Shown: positions 52,564-62,104 of the stretch, piece after piece
Layout of the letters: each line of letters opens with the position of its first letter
How positions within the stretch are numbered: the first letter of the stretch is position 1
Source: Paenibacillus amylolyticus
GTDB taxonomy: Bacteria; Bacillota; Bacilli; Paenibacillales; Paenibacillaceae
Direction: 5' to 3'
Assembly: GCF_001570725.1 (NCBI RefSeq)
Contig: NZ_BCNV01000001.1
Location: 1,984,001 to 2,048,000, forward strand
Length of the DNA: 64,000 nt
Program-made: the position numbers and the translations under genes
The notes under the pieces: model-generated
The model's input: the letters and a program-made list of their open reading frames with translations, nothing else
Told to the model about the DNA's origin: nothing
Databases searched by the model: none

Positions 52564-54882
52564 ATGAAGACCCAAAATATCTGGTTTAATCAACCTGCTG
52601 GAAGATGGGAAGAGGCATTACCTATCGGAAATGGAACTCTTGGAGGCATGATTTTTGGGAAAACACAGATCGAGAGAATTCAACTCAATGAAGATAGTCT
52701 ATGGTACGGTGGTCCGATGCAGCGGAATAATCCTCAAGCACTTGAATCTTTATCTCAGATCAGAAACCTGATTTTTGATGGCAAGATTAGTGAAGCAGAA
52801 GAACTCGCAGCAGTTACTCTGGTAGGTGTTCCTGACGGGCAAAGACATTATGAGCCACTAGGGGACTTGTATATCGCTATGGACCACAGTGAGCATGAAC
52901 CGAATGAATATCAAAGACATCTCGATCTGGAACAAGGCAAGGTAAACGTGAATTATACCGCAGATCAATCCATTTACAGCCGTGATTATTTTGCTAGCTA
53001 TCTGGATCAAGTACTCGTTGTTCATCTCAAATCTAGCTTGCCTGGAAAGTTATCTTTCTCCACTATTTTCGGCAGGGGAGCTGTTCTGGAGTCAACATCC
53101 TATTCAGATATTCTTAAGCATCCTGTTGGTTTCCAATCCTATCTGGACCGGATCGAGAAGCGTGGAATGAATAACTTGATTATCCGGGGAAGAAGTGGGG
53201 GAGAAGAAGGAATCCGATTTTGTTGTGCGATTCGCCTTATATCTGAAGGGGGGCATGTTCATTATTCAGGCGGTCAGCTTTCTCTGAAGGATGGTAATTC
53301 AGCGACTATTCTAATCACGGCTTGCACGGATTTCCGAGTACCCAAAGAACAACTCGAAGTAGAGTGCCTCCGCAGAATTGATGCTGCTTCCGCAAAGCCA
53401 TATAGTGAACTGCTCGCCGCTCATGTCTCGGACTATCAATCCTTATTCCAAAAGATGGATATACATCTCGAAGATGAAAATAAAGATGTTGTATGTTCCG
53501 AACTTCCAATCGATCAGCGCCTTGAACGACTTAGAGCTGGTAAGCATGATCCTGAACTGATGAGTTTATACTTTCAATTTGGTCGTTATCTGCTTATCTC
53601 AAGCAGCCGTCCAGGTTCTTTACCAGCAAACCTTCAAGGGATATGGAATAAAGACATGCTTCCTGTATGGGATAGCAAATATACGATTAATATTAATACA
53701 CAGATGAACTACTGGCCTGCAGAAAGCTGCAATCTGTCTGAATGTCACGTTCCATTGTTTGATTTTATTGAGAGATTGCAAGTCCGAGGAAAGGAAACCG
53801 CTAGAACCATGTATGGATGCAAGGGATTCGTTGCTCATCATAATTCAGATATATGGGCAGACGCTGCTCCGCAGGATGTATGCATGACATCGACGTTTTG
53901 GACTATGGGAGGAGCATGGCTTTCATTACATCTATGGGACCACTACGAATACAATAAGGATGTTCAATTTCTCAAAAACGTTTACGCCACGATGAAAGAT
54001 GCGGCTATGTTTATTCTGGATTATCTAATAGAGGATCCTTCCGGCAATTGGGTGATATGTCCTTCGTCCTCACCGGAAAATCGCTATATATTAGATAATG
54101 GAGAGGCGGGGGCTTTATGCTTTGGTGCTTCAATGGACAATCAGATTATTAGAGAACTCTTCACGCGTTGCATTGAAAGTACCCGAATATTGCAAGAAGA
54201 TCAGGAATTCGGAGAAGTACTCCGTAGTGCTTTAACCAAAATACCGGAGACCTCCATTGGAAAACATGGACAGATCCAAGAGTGGAGTAACGATTATGAT
54301 GAATTGGAACCTGGTCACAGACATATTTCCCATTTATTCGCTTTGCATCCTGGAACGAAAATTACGTTGCAATCAACGCCTGATCTGGCTACGGCAGCTC
54401 GCGTAACACTCAACAGAAGATTGGAACACGGTGGTGGACACACTGGATGGAGCAGGGCCTGGATTCTCAACATGTGGGCACGATTAGAGGAGTCGGAACT
54501 TGCACACGCTAACATCGTGGAACTTCTGCGTTCCTCCACGTTACCCAATCTGTTCTGCGACCATCCTCCATTTCAAATTGATGGGAACTTTGGAGGTACT
54601 GCAGGGATAGCAGAGATGCTTCTCCAGAGCCATGACGAAGTAATCAGATTGTTACCTGCTTTGCCCACAGCCTGGCCAAAAGGATATATTCATGGTGTTC
54701 GGGCTCGTGGCGGATTCGAAATAGATCTGGAATGGGAAAATGGTCGTCTGTTGAATACAAGGATTCGCTCTATTGAAGAAACAAGAGTAACCGTATCCTA
54801 TCAGGACCAAAAGATAGAATTAACCTTTCCTGGCCCCAATTCTATGATTGAATTGAAAGGTTACGACTGGAGCAATAATTAA
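52564..54882 (+). CDS. GH95 alpha-L-fucosidase / alpha-L-galactosidase type
   Basis: The 772-residue protein has the full GH95 layout: N-terminal beta-domain ([35 protein letters not shown] in parts), an alpha/alpha barrel with [12 protein letters not shown] (the two Asn that activate water), [10 protein letters not shown] with the catalytic acid Glu near residue 573, and [12 protein letters not shown] with the conserved Asp near 672, then a C-terminal beta-domain. No signal peptide is seen, so the substrate would be imported, for example fucosylated or L-galactosylated xyloglucan pieces. TTGGAGG precedes the ATG. It stands alone between a terminator and the GH3 gene. Confidence 0.93.
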   Translation: MKTQNIWFNQPAGRWEEALPIGNGTLGGMIFGKTQIERIQLNEDSLWYGGPMQRNNPQALESLSQIRNLIFDGKISEAEELAAVTLVGVPDGQRHYEPLGDLYIAMDHSEHEPNEYQRHLDLEQGKVNVNYTADQSIYSRDYFASYLDQVLVVHLKSSLPGKLSFSTIFGRGAVLESTSYSDILKHPVGFQSYLDRIEKRGMNNLIIRGRSGGEEGIRFCCAIRLISEGGHVHYSGGQLSLKDGNSATILITACTDFRVPKEQLEVECLRRIDAASAKPYSELLAAHVSDYQSLFQKMDIHLEDENKDVVCSELPIDQRLERLRAGKHDPELMSLYFQFGRYLLISSSRPGSLPANLQGIWNKDMLPVWDSKYTININTQMNYWPAESCNLSECHVPLFDFIERLQVRGKETARTMYGCKGFVAHHNSDIWADAAPQDVCMTSTFWTMGGAWLSLHLWDHYEYNKDVQFLKNVYATMKDAAMFILDYLIEDPSGNWVICPSSSPENRYILDNGEAGALCFGASMDNQIIRELFTRCIESTRILQEDQEFGEVLRSALTKIPETSIGKHGQIQEWSNDYDELEPGHRHISHLFALHPGTKITLQSTPDLATAARVTLNRRLEHGGGHTGWSRAWILNMWARLEESELAHANIVELLRSSTLPNLFCDHPPFQIDGNFGGTAGIAEMLLQSHDEVIRLLPALPTAWPKGYIHGVRARGGFEIDLEWENGRLLNTRIRSIEETRVTVSYQDQKIELTFPGPNSMIELKGYDWSNN

Positions 54883-54996
54883 GAAGTTCCTGATTAAGAA
54901 AACTATGGTTTTCATCTATATACTGTTATACAAGCGCAACAAACGATATCGTAGTAGCGTCTATTCATCCATAGATTAACAACAGGAGTGAAATAG

Positions 54997-57258
54997 ATGC
55001 ATGTAAAATGGAAGATGATCTTTGGAGCCGTTCTCGGCTCTATGTTGATAGGGGCGGGGAGCGCAGCTGCGGAAGAACGTTTTGTCGATCTGAAGCACTC
55101 GAAGTGGGCAGAGGATGGCATAACGTATATGGCGAAACGGGGAACAGTGGCCGGATATGGCAATGGGATATTCAAGCCTGGGGCACAGGTGACGAGGGCA
55201 CAAGCCATCACATTTATGGTTCGGGAGCTTTATCCGGAGCAGCTTCAAAGAGCAGTGGAAGGCACAACCTATTCGGATGTTCCAACTACACACCCCTTTT
55301 ATAGAGAAATTACAATTGCAGCTAAAAATGGACTTGCGAGCGGATTCCCTAACGGGACCTTCCGTCCGGACGTACCGCTGAACCGCGCAGAGACTGCTGC
55401 GTTTCTCACACGTGCGTATTCACTCGCGGAAGGCAATGAACCGGCAAGATGGACAGATACGGACAGACATTGGGCAGCAGCACCTATTCTTATTATGAGT
55501 TCCAATGGTCTGGTCGGCGGTTATTCGGATGCTACTTTTCGTCCAAATCAATCTGTCACGCGCGCTGAATATGCCGTGTTTATGTCGCGAGTGATTCGTT
55601 TCGAACGCGAAGCCGCCATTCGGACACAGGATTGGGACAAGCTGATATCCTATATGACGGTAAGCGAGCAAGTCGGTCAGATGCTTATGCCTGACATCAG
55701 GCAGTGGAATGGTAAAGCCACGACCACCGTTAATGAAGGACTGAAACGCAGTATCCATGATCAGGACCTGGGCGGACTTATTCTTTTTGATAAAAATATC
55801 GTAGACGTGAAGCAGCTTACAACGTTCACACATGATCTGCAAAGAGAAGCCGGTGATATTCCTCTGTTTCTTAGCATCGACCAAGAGGGAGGCGTTATTA
55901 AACGCATACCCGGCGGGACCAATCTGCCCGGTCAGATGGCGATTGGCGCAACGGGAGATACAGCACTGGCCCAAGCCGCTGGGCAGCTGACAGGGGAGGA
56001 GCTGAAGGCACTGGGACTGCAGATCAACTTTGCGCCAGTGCTAGACATCAACAGCAATCCGGACAACCCCATCATTGGCATCCGATCATTTGGCTCGAAT
56101 GCAGATTTGGTGACGCGACTTGGTCTCGCCACAATACAGGGCTTACAGCAAGCCAGGGTGATGGCGGCAGTGAAGCATTTTCCGGGGCATGGAGATACGC
56201 AGGTAGACTCCCACCTCGGTATGCCGGTACTAACTCATAATCAGGAGCGTCTTGATGCGGTAGAATTAAAACCGTTCCGGGCTGCAATCGAGAATGGAGT
56301 AGAGATGATTATGACCGCGCATATTGCTTTTCCTGCCATAGATAACGAGCATGTCACTTCGCTCAAAGACGGGGAACGTGTGCCGATTCCTGCCACCTTA
56401 TCGAAAAAGGTACTGACCGGACTTCTTCGCGGAGAGCTCGGATATGAAGGTCTCATCATTTCGGATGCTTTTACCATGAATGCAATTGCGGAGCATTTTG
56501 GAGAAAATAAATCGGTAGAGCGCGCCATTTCCGCAGGTGTTGATATCATCCTTATGCCGAAAGATTCAGCAGCGGCCCATCAAACGTTGGTGAACGCGGT
56601 GAACAATGGAACGATCAAGGATGAAACCATACATGCATCCGTGAAACGAATTTTGGAGATGAAATCGAAATATGGACTGTTTGAAAGCAGCGAATCGCTT
56701 GCACAAAAGCTAGCTAAGCTTAATGGTATCATCGGATCGAAGGCGCATCGAGAAGTGGAGCAGACAATCGCAGAGCGAGCGGTCACTATACTCAGCAGTC
56801 GCGAAGGTGTGCTTCCAGATCCAGTGAAGCAAGGCGACCGGGTTGTTATTGTCGCAGCCGAGCAGGAACAGGCGAAACAGCTCGAGAAGCAGCTATTGCA
56901 AGCCGCTAATAACCTGTCGTTAAGAACAGAAATATCAGTTGTTGGTGAAGGCAAAATGAATGAAACCCTTCAGGCGATTGGCAAAGCCAATTATGTCATT
57001 CTTGCATCTTACCAATTCCGTAATGTCGCCAGCCAGTTCGGATGGAGCAATTATCAAACCTTGATTGATTCGATGAACAAGAGTAATCAGCGGTACACAC
57101 TATTGTCACTCGGCAACCCTTACGAGATGGTCTATTTGCAGAACGTGCGCTCAGGGCTTGCTGTGTATGGAAAGCAGGAGACGAATACGTCTGCCGGGAT
57201 CAAAGTTTTGCTTGGCCAACTGAAAGCTGGAGGAACATTGCCCGTACAAACGGATTAA
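54997..57258 (+). CDS. SLH-anchored GH3 beta-N-acetylglucosaminidase (NagZ-like)
   Basis: The 753-residue protein has a signal peptide (to about residue 25), three SLH repeats (about 28-205; GYGNGIFKPGAQVTRAQA, GFPNGTFRPDVPLNRAE, GGYSDATFRPNQSVTRAEY) and a GH3 domain (about 215-560). The NagZ signature is present: KHFPGHGDTQVDSH near residue 393 with the acid/base Asp-His pair, and nucleophile Asp489 in IISDAFTMNAI. A C-terminal domain of about 150 residues follows. NagZ enzymes release GlcNAc from muropeptides or chitin fragments; here the enzyme would be held on the wall through secondary polymers. CAGGAG precedes the ATG. Confidence 0.92.
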   Translation: MHVKWKMIFGAVLGSMLIGAGSAAAEERFVDLKHSKWAEDGITYMAKRGTVAGYGNGIFKPGAQVTRAQAITFMVRELYPEQLQRAVEGTTYSDVPTTHPFYREITIAAKNGLASGFPNGTFRPDVPLNRAETAAFLTRAYSLAEGNEPARWTDTDRHWAAAPILIMSSNGLVGGYSDATFRPNQSVTRAEYAVFMSRVIRFEREAAIRTQDWDKLISYMTVSEQVGQMLMPDIRQWNGKATTTVNEGLKRSIHDQDLGGLILFDKNIVDVKQLTTFTHDLQREAGDIPLFLSIDQEGGVIKRIPGGTNLPGQMAIGATGDTALAQAAGQLTGEELKALGLQINFAPVLDINSNPDNPIIGIRSFGSNADLVTRLGLATIQGLQQARVMAAVKHFPGHGDTQVDSHLGMPVLTHNQERLDAVELKPFRAAIENGVEMIMTAHIAFPAIDNEHVTSLKDGERVPIPATLSKKVLTGLLRGELGYEGLIISDAFTMNAIAEHFGENKSVERAISAGVDIILMPKDSAAAHQTLVNAVNNGTIKDETIHASVKRILEMKSKYGLFESSESLAQKLAKLNGIIGSKAHREVEQTIAERAVTILSSREGVLPDPVKQGDRVVIVAAEQEQAKQLEKQLLQAANNLSLRTEISVVGEGKMNETLQAIGKANYVILASYQFRNVASQFGWSNYQTLIDSMNKSNQRYTLLSLGNPYEMVYLQNVRSGLAVYGKQETNTSAGIKVLLGQLKAGGTLPVQTD

Positions 57259-57277
57259 CGCCTCATTACTAATGAAG

Positions 57278-57313
57278 AAAAAAACGGATTCCAGCATACG
57301 GAATCCGTTTTTT
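57278..57313. terminator. Bidirectional terminator between GH3 and TetR genes
   Basis: AAAACGGATTCC and GGAATCCGTTTT form a perfect 12-base stem with A- and T-runs on both sides, serving both convergent genes. Confidence 0.92.
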
Positions 57314-57349
57314 ATTTTAAACTTTGATTTACCGATCCATGCTAACATG

Positions 57350-57997
57350 CTATCCCTCGGGTGTTTCCTCACTACAGACAAAATGAAGCAGCATCTTCAC
57401 AAATTGCTCCGTCATCCGAGTATCCATTGCACTGGATTTCGACGGATCGATCTTAACAACCCGTTGAAGCATGCCCATCAACGTTGTGAAGATAAACTGA
57501 GCAAGTTCCAGCGGAGGGGACAGATTCTTGATACTGCCATCAGCTACGCCTATGGATAAAGCGTGCAAGAGGAAATGCTTTTCTTTCCCGTTCTGGTTGA
57601 ACTTATCATACTGTTCTCTCAATTCTGGACTAAAATCATACATCTCATAGTTGATATCAAATAATTGAATGAATCGGATGTAGTCTGGATGCTCCTGGGC
57701 AAAAACAACCCATGCATTCAACATGACCGTGAGCTGCTCTCGTCCGTTTAAGTCCTTCGTTGATGTACGGCTAACCTCATCGGTTAAATGTTCGATCAAT
57801 TGCATCTGAATGGCTAGAAGAAGCTCGTCCATCGACTGAAAATGTTTATAGAAGGTCACTCTACTAAGTTCAGCTTTCGTGCATACATCCTTTATCTTCA
57901 CCTGGAGCAATCCATATTTCAAAAAAAGCTCTTTACCTGCTTCTATCAGATCATCACGATTTTTATTTCTCAATTGTTGATGCCAGTTTTCATTCAC
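57350..57997 (-). CDS. TetR-family regulator
   Basis: The 215-residue protein has an N-terminal TetR HTH (RDDLIEAGKELFLKYGLLQVKIKDVCTKAELSRVTFYKHFQSMDELL in parts) and a helical ligand-binding domain. It starts with GTG, 12 bases after AAAGGA, and its first 8 bases overlap the end of the MFS exporter gene. Because it is second in the operon, it probably represses its own exporter through the palindrome before that gene and is released by a drug or metabolite (inference). Confidence 0.9.
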   Translation of the reverse strand: MNENWHQQLRNKNRDDLIEAGKELFLKYGLLQVKIKDVCTKAELSRVTFYKHFQSMDELLLAIQMQLIEHLTDEVSRTSTKDLNGREQLTVMLNAWVVFAQEHPDYIRFIQLFDINYEMYDFSPELREQYDKFNQNGKEKHFLLHALSIGVADGSIKNLSPPLELAQFIFTTLMGMLQRVVKIDPSKSSAMDTRMTEQFVKMLLHFVCSEETPEG

Positions 57998-59192
57998 TTG
58001 TATACAGTTGTCCTTTCCTTGAACGGAATGCTTTCATTGTAAGTGCAAGAGAAGCAAGAAGCATAATTGCACCAAAAATATACGGGAAGTTGATGTTTTT
58101 GTCAAACAGTAGCCCTGCGATCAGTGGACCGAATACCGTTCCCAGACTGGAGAATGTGGTGTTCAGACCAGACGCATAACCTTGCCGATCACCTGCGTTT
58201 TTGGATATTAGCGTGCTGATTGCTGGTCGCAAGAATGAATTGAATGCAAAATATAGCGCAGAAGCGAATAATAGAAAGACAAGGTTGACCTTAATTAACA
58301 TCAGCAATAACGCTATGGGTGTAATCATTAATGATAGACGGATGAGCTTAACTTCACCAATTCTCTGCACGAACCAATCCAGTAGCCAAATTTGCACAAC
58401 GATACCGATAATCGCTCCCAAGGTGATGATGATGGAGATCGTTGCGGCGTCAAATCCGTATTTTTGCTCTGCAAAAAGAGCGAATACCGTCTCATAACTC
58501 ATGAGGCCAAAGGTCATGACAAGTAGCAAAATTAAGTATTTGAAATAAGGTACTTTAAACGAACTCCAGATTTTTTTGCCCAGGTGATCTCCCTTTTGTA
58601 TACGAATGGAGGCCGTTCTTTTCTCAGGCGGAAGTGTCTCAGGCAGTAGCAGTGTAAGTAAAGCCGCTACCAATCCAAGACCAGCTGCGAAGAAATAAGG
58701 AATGCGAATGCCCATCTCAGCGATTAGACCACCTAGTCCAGGGCCAAGTACAATTCCCAGATTCATAGCTGCGCCAAAGTATCCCATACCCTTCGCGCGA
58801 GTCTCTGGCGTTGTAATATCAGCTACATAAGCGAGGTTCGCAGGGACCATTAGGCCGAGACTGATTCCACCAATGAATCTTGCGACATACAGGAGAGGCA
58901 GCGAAGTGGAAAGTGCAAAGATCACATCCGAAACAACGGAAAGAAACATTCCGGCCATAATCAATTTTTTGCGCCCAAAGCGATCAGACAATTGTCCCCC
59001 GAGTGGTGAAAACAAGAATTGAGCCGCCCCAAAGGCCGCTACCAAAAATCCGGCGACGGTACCTCCCGCATGAAAAAGCTTCAGATACTCTGGCAGTATG
59101 GGAATAAGCATTCCTTGCCCCAATAAAGCAATAAACAGATTCAACATTAGAATGAAGAGCGGCAGCCGAATTGATTTTGGCAATGTACTCAT
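57990..59192 (-). CDS. MFS drug/metabolite exporter (Bmr/NorA-like, 12 helices)
   Basis: The 400-residue protein has about twelve membrane helices and DHA1 motifs: motif A GGQLSDRFGRKKLI between helices 2 and 3, and motif C with GIVLGPGLGGLIAE in helix 5. Such proteins expel cationic drugs or metabolites by proton antiport. AAAGGAG lies 12 bases before the ATG. It is the first gene of a two-gene operon with TetR. The natural substrate is unknown; the sugar genes on both sides leave open a sugar efflux role, but the motif pattern favours drug efflux. Confidence 0.92.
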   Translation of the reverse strand: MSTLPKSIRLPLFILMLNLFIALLGQGMLIPILPEYLKLFHAGGTVAGFLVAAFGAAQFLFSPLGGQLSDRFGRKKLIMAGMFLSVVSDVIFALSTSLPLLYVARFIGGISLGLMVPANLAYVADITTPETRAKGMGYFGAAMNLGIVLGPGLGGLIAEMGIRIPYFFAAGLGLVAALLTLLLPETLPPEKRTASIRIQKGDHLGKKIWSSFKVPYFKYLILLLVMTFGLMSYETVFALFAEQKYGFDAATISIIITLGAIIGIVVQIWLLDWFVQRIGEVKLIRLSLMITPIALLLMLIKVNLVFLLFASALYFAFNSFLRPAISTLISKNAGDRQGYASGLNTTFSSLGTVFGPLIAGLLFDKNINFPYIFGAIMLLASLALTMKAFRSRKGQLYTSE

Positions 59193-59229
59193 GTACGTAT
59201 TATTCTCCTTTATTTACACAATGTTAACC

Positions 59230-59244
59230 TTTACAGTATGTAAA
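59230..59244. promoter_or_regulatory. Candidate TetR operator before the MFS gene
   Basis: TTTACA-GTA-TGTAAA is a perfect palindrome 38 bases upstream of the MFS start. On the minus strand it directly follows a TAATAT-type -10 with TTTACA 18 bases before, so a bound regulator would cover the start of transcription. Confidence 0.65.
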
Positions 59245-59441
59245 CCATATTAATGGACTAGAAGGAGATTTGTAAATCTTTTTTTAGTGTGACAGTGAAT
59301 TAAACGTTAATGTGGCACTTCTCTCACCAACACCAGAAATGGTCACCAGATTGTCCATGACATTCAGCGGATGTTGAATGGCCTTACAAAGGAGTCTCCT
59401 ATATCATATTAAAAAACAGCATGAGAAAGAGAGGAATCAAA

Positions 59442-61424
59442 GTGAGAGCTAGAACAGTAGTTTCATTGGAAGAATCATGGTTGTTTCAGGCAGATACCGA
59501 GAATCTGGGCATGGAACTACAATGGTATAAAGAGGGTCCTCCCTTGGGTGAAACCGTTAAGATTCCCCACACGTGGAACGTGCAAAATGGGTTAGAGGAG
59601 TTCCGTGGAACGGGATGGTACAGTCATGATTTTTACGCTCCTCTGGAATGGGAAGGGAAATTACTGCGGTTACAGTTTGATGCAGTTTATCGAGATGCGG
59701 TGGTTTGGGTAAACGGAAAACGTGTAGGAGAACATACTCAATCAGGTTACACTCCATTTGTTATAGAGATCTCCGACACAGTCATTTTTGATACAACCAA
59801 CCACATCGTAGTATCAGTGAATAATGAAAATAGCCACACGGCTCTTCCCATGGGAAATAGCTTTGATTGGGCTGACGACGGCGGAATTATTCGCGGCGTA
59901 TCGCTGCTGGTTAGCGGTCGCACGGCAATCGACTATTCCAAACTTCAAGCGGCACCTTTCTTCTCAGACGATATGGGCGGAGCTGTAGCTCCATACGGCA
60001 TGTTATCTGGTGAGATTCGGTTGTGGGAGCAACCACCACATGAGTCTGAGTGCAAATCTGTAAAACTTAAGGTGATCATGTCGTATGAAGAAGACATGTT
60101 AACTTCGAAGGAATGGGAAATATCCAGCGATGAAGGTATTCTAAGCTTTCAAGACATCAAGTTGGAACACCTTAAGTTGTGGCATTTTGATCATCCCCAT
60201 CTATACACAGTAACCATTTCTTTATACTCGGATGGTGTCCTTACAGATGAGGTATGCACAGCAGTAGGATTTAGAGAGATTCGCTCGGAGGGAAATACAT
60301 TGTTGCTGAACCGTGAGCCGGTACGTCTTATGGGGGTAGAATGGATGCCCGGATCGAATCCTATGAGCGGTATGGCAGAATCGGTAGCACAGTTGGAAGA
60401 GATGCTCCATCATATGAAACATGCGAATTGTGTTATTACCCGCTTTCATTGGCAGCAGGATAGCAAGCTGCTGGAGTGGTGTGATCGTAACGGGTTACTG
60501 GTACAGGAGGAGATTCCACATTGGCAGACTCCACAAGATCCTAATGATGAATGGTTGAATATTTCAATTAAGCATGCCCAAGAAATGATCCATCGTCACT
60601 ACAATCATCCTTGCATCTATGCATGGGGCATTGGCAACGAGGTGAACGGACAATCCACTGTTACAGTTCGGTATTTTGAGAAACTCAAATCTCTGGTGCA
60701 CGGACTTGACGATACGAGATTCATTAACTATGTGTCTAACACTGTGCATGAGAATCCTGCCCAGGATGCCACGGGTGTAGGTGACATGATCATGTGGAAC
60801 GATTATATCGGGACATGGCACGGTGAGTTGGACAGGCCGGAAGTTATTCAAAATATGACTAGCAATTTACCAAATAAACCTCTCGTGGTAGCTGAATATG
60901 GACTATGTGAGCCTGCTTTTAATGGCGGGGATGAGCGTCGTACACGGATCCTGGTGGAAAACACAAGGGAGTACCGGAAGCATCCTGCCATCGCAGCACT
61001 TATATACTTCAGCCTAAACGATTATCGTACGCAAATGGGGGAGGAAGGCGAGGGAAGGCTGCGCCAACGGGTGCATGGTTCCATGAGTTTAGATGGCACG
61101 CCCAAGCCTTCTTACGAAGCTTTGCGCCGATTAGCTTCACCAATCAACCTCAACGTGGAACTGGTTAAGGAGAAGGCCCAAGTTGTAGTAACCGTGGAGA
61201 ACCGAAATGACATTCCATGTTATCGGATATCTGGCTATACGCTGAGACTGGTTAACCCGCTCGGTGATTGCATTACTGAACACATCCCGGATTTATCACC
61301 TGGGGAGAAGCACATGTTTTATTTTACCCACATTCCTGAGAATCGATGGAACGAACTTATGTTAGATATCATCAGACCCACCGGATTTTCGGTGAGTAGC
61401 GGTTTGCTGATGACATACACGTAA
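59442..61424 (+). CDS. GH2 beta-galactosidase / beta-glucuronidase-like enzyme
   Basis: The 660-residue protein has the GH2 order: jelly-roll (KIPHTWNVQNGLEEFRGTGWYSHDF), immunoglobulin-like domain, and TIM barrel with the acid/base Glu near residue 399 (IYAWGIGNEVNG) and nucleophile Glu near 484 (VVAEYGL). A final beta-domain follows. GTG at 59442 is six bases after GAGAGGAA and preferred to an ATG seven codons upstream. No signal peptide is seen, so it acts inside. It is shorter than LacZ (about 1000) and closer in size to GusA-like enzymes; sugar specificity is not certain. The next gene is a DUF3237-like protein in the same operon. Confidence 0.9.
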   Translation: MRARTVVSLEESWLFQADTENLGMELQWYKEGPPLGETVKIPHTWNVQNGLEEFRGTGWYSHDFYAPLEWEGKLLRLQFDAVYRDAVVWVNGKRVGEHTQSGYTPFVIEISDTVIFDTTNHIVVSVNNENSHTALPMGNSFDWADDGGIIRGVSLLVSGRTAIDYSKLQAAPFFSDDMGGAVAPYGMLSGEIRLWEQPPHESECKSVKLKVIMSYEEDMLTSKEWEISSDEGILSFQDIKLEHLKLWHFDHPHLYTVTISLYSDGVLTDEVCTAVGFREIRSEGNTLLLNREPVRLMGVEWMPGSNPMSGMAESVAQLEEMLHHMKHANCVITRFHWQQDSKLLEWCDRNGLLVQEEIPHWQTPQDPNDEWLNISIKHAQEMIHRHYNHPCIYAWGIGNEVNGQSTVTVRYFEKLKSLVHGLDDTRFINYVSNTVHENPAQDATGVGDMIMWNDYIGTWHGELDRPEVIQNMTSNLPNKPLVVAEYGLCEPAFNGGDERRTRILVENTREYRKHPAIAALIYFSLNDYRTQMGEEGEGRLRQRVHGSMSLDGTPKPSYEALRRLASPINLNVELVKEKAQVVVTVENRNDIPCYRISGYTLRLVNPLGDCITEHIPDLSPGEKHMFYFTHIPENRWNELMLDIIRPTGFSVSSGLLMTYT

Positions 61425-61444
61425 ATAACTGGAGGTGGGAACGC

Positions 61445-61864
61445 GTGAAATTAGAAGAGTTGTTCACGGTACATGTGAACATCGAGAAATCATTGGATCT
61501 ACAGAATAGCGAAGGCGATTCGGTTGTTATGATTACTTTTACAGGCAGCGCAACAGGAAAGTACTTTGAGGGAATCGTGTTAGGTGGAGGCGTGGATACT
61601 CAGATCATCGGGAAGAATGGGGATCCGCATACTCTCTCGGCAAGATATATGCTCCACGGAACGGACAACAGCGGGCATAGCTGCAAAATTTATATCGAAA
61701 ACAACGGAAACATCGACAAAGCGCTGAAAACTGCATTGTTCCGCACGTCCCCCAAAATGATTACGAACAGCGAGGCTTTATCCTTTTTGAACAGTGCGAC
61801 GCTTATTGGCGAAGGTCATTCAACGGAGTCTGGAGTAGATATAAAAATATATAGGGAGCTATGA
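61445..61864 (+). CDS. DUF3237-like small beta-barrel protein
   Basis: The 139-residue protein matches DUF3237 in pattern: an N-terminal strand (LEELFTVHVNIEKS), GKYFEGIVLGGGVDTQI, LSARYMLHGTDNSGHSCKIYIENNG, and a closing IGEGHSTESGVDIKIYRE strand. GTG at 61445 is five bases after GGAGGTGGGAA. It follows the GH2 gene by 20 bases. The family has no settled function; its link to a GH2 enzyme suggests a sugar-binding or lactone/epimer-handling role, which is inference. Confidence 0.75.
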   Translation: MKLEELFTVHVNIEKSLDLQNSEGDSVVMITFTGSATGKYFEGIVLGGGVDTQIIGKNGDPHTLSARYMLHGTDNSGHSCKIYIENNGNIDKALKTALFRTSPKMITNSEALSFLNSATLIGEGHSTESGVDIKIYREL

Positions 61865-61931
61865 TAACGCGAAACATATGATACCTATTTTGTTCATGTG
61901 TCGGGGCGCAAGATAGCCTGTATGCAGAGTC

Positions 61932-61957
61932 AGAGTCGCTAATGAGCGGCTCTTTTT
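61932..61957 (+). terminator. Terminator after the GH2-DUF3237 operon
   Basis: AGAGTCGCT and AGCGGCTCT pair with one wobble around a short loop, followed by TTTTT. Confidence 0.85.
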
Positions 61958-62104
61958 GTCGTTATGCGATTTTACGTCAATATTTATATGTATTCTTTTA
62001 CATTAAATTAACAAAGAATGGGTACTACGCGGACATTCTTCACCTATAGTATGATGAGCGAAAATAAACAAATACGAGCATATCAAGGGAGTAGACACGT
62101 TATT

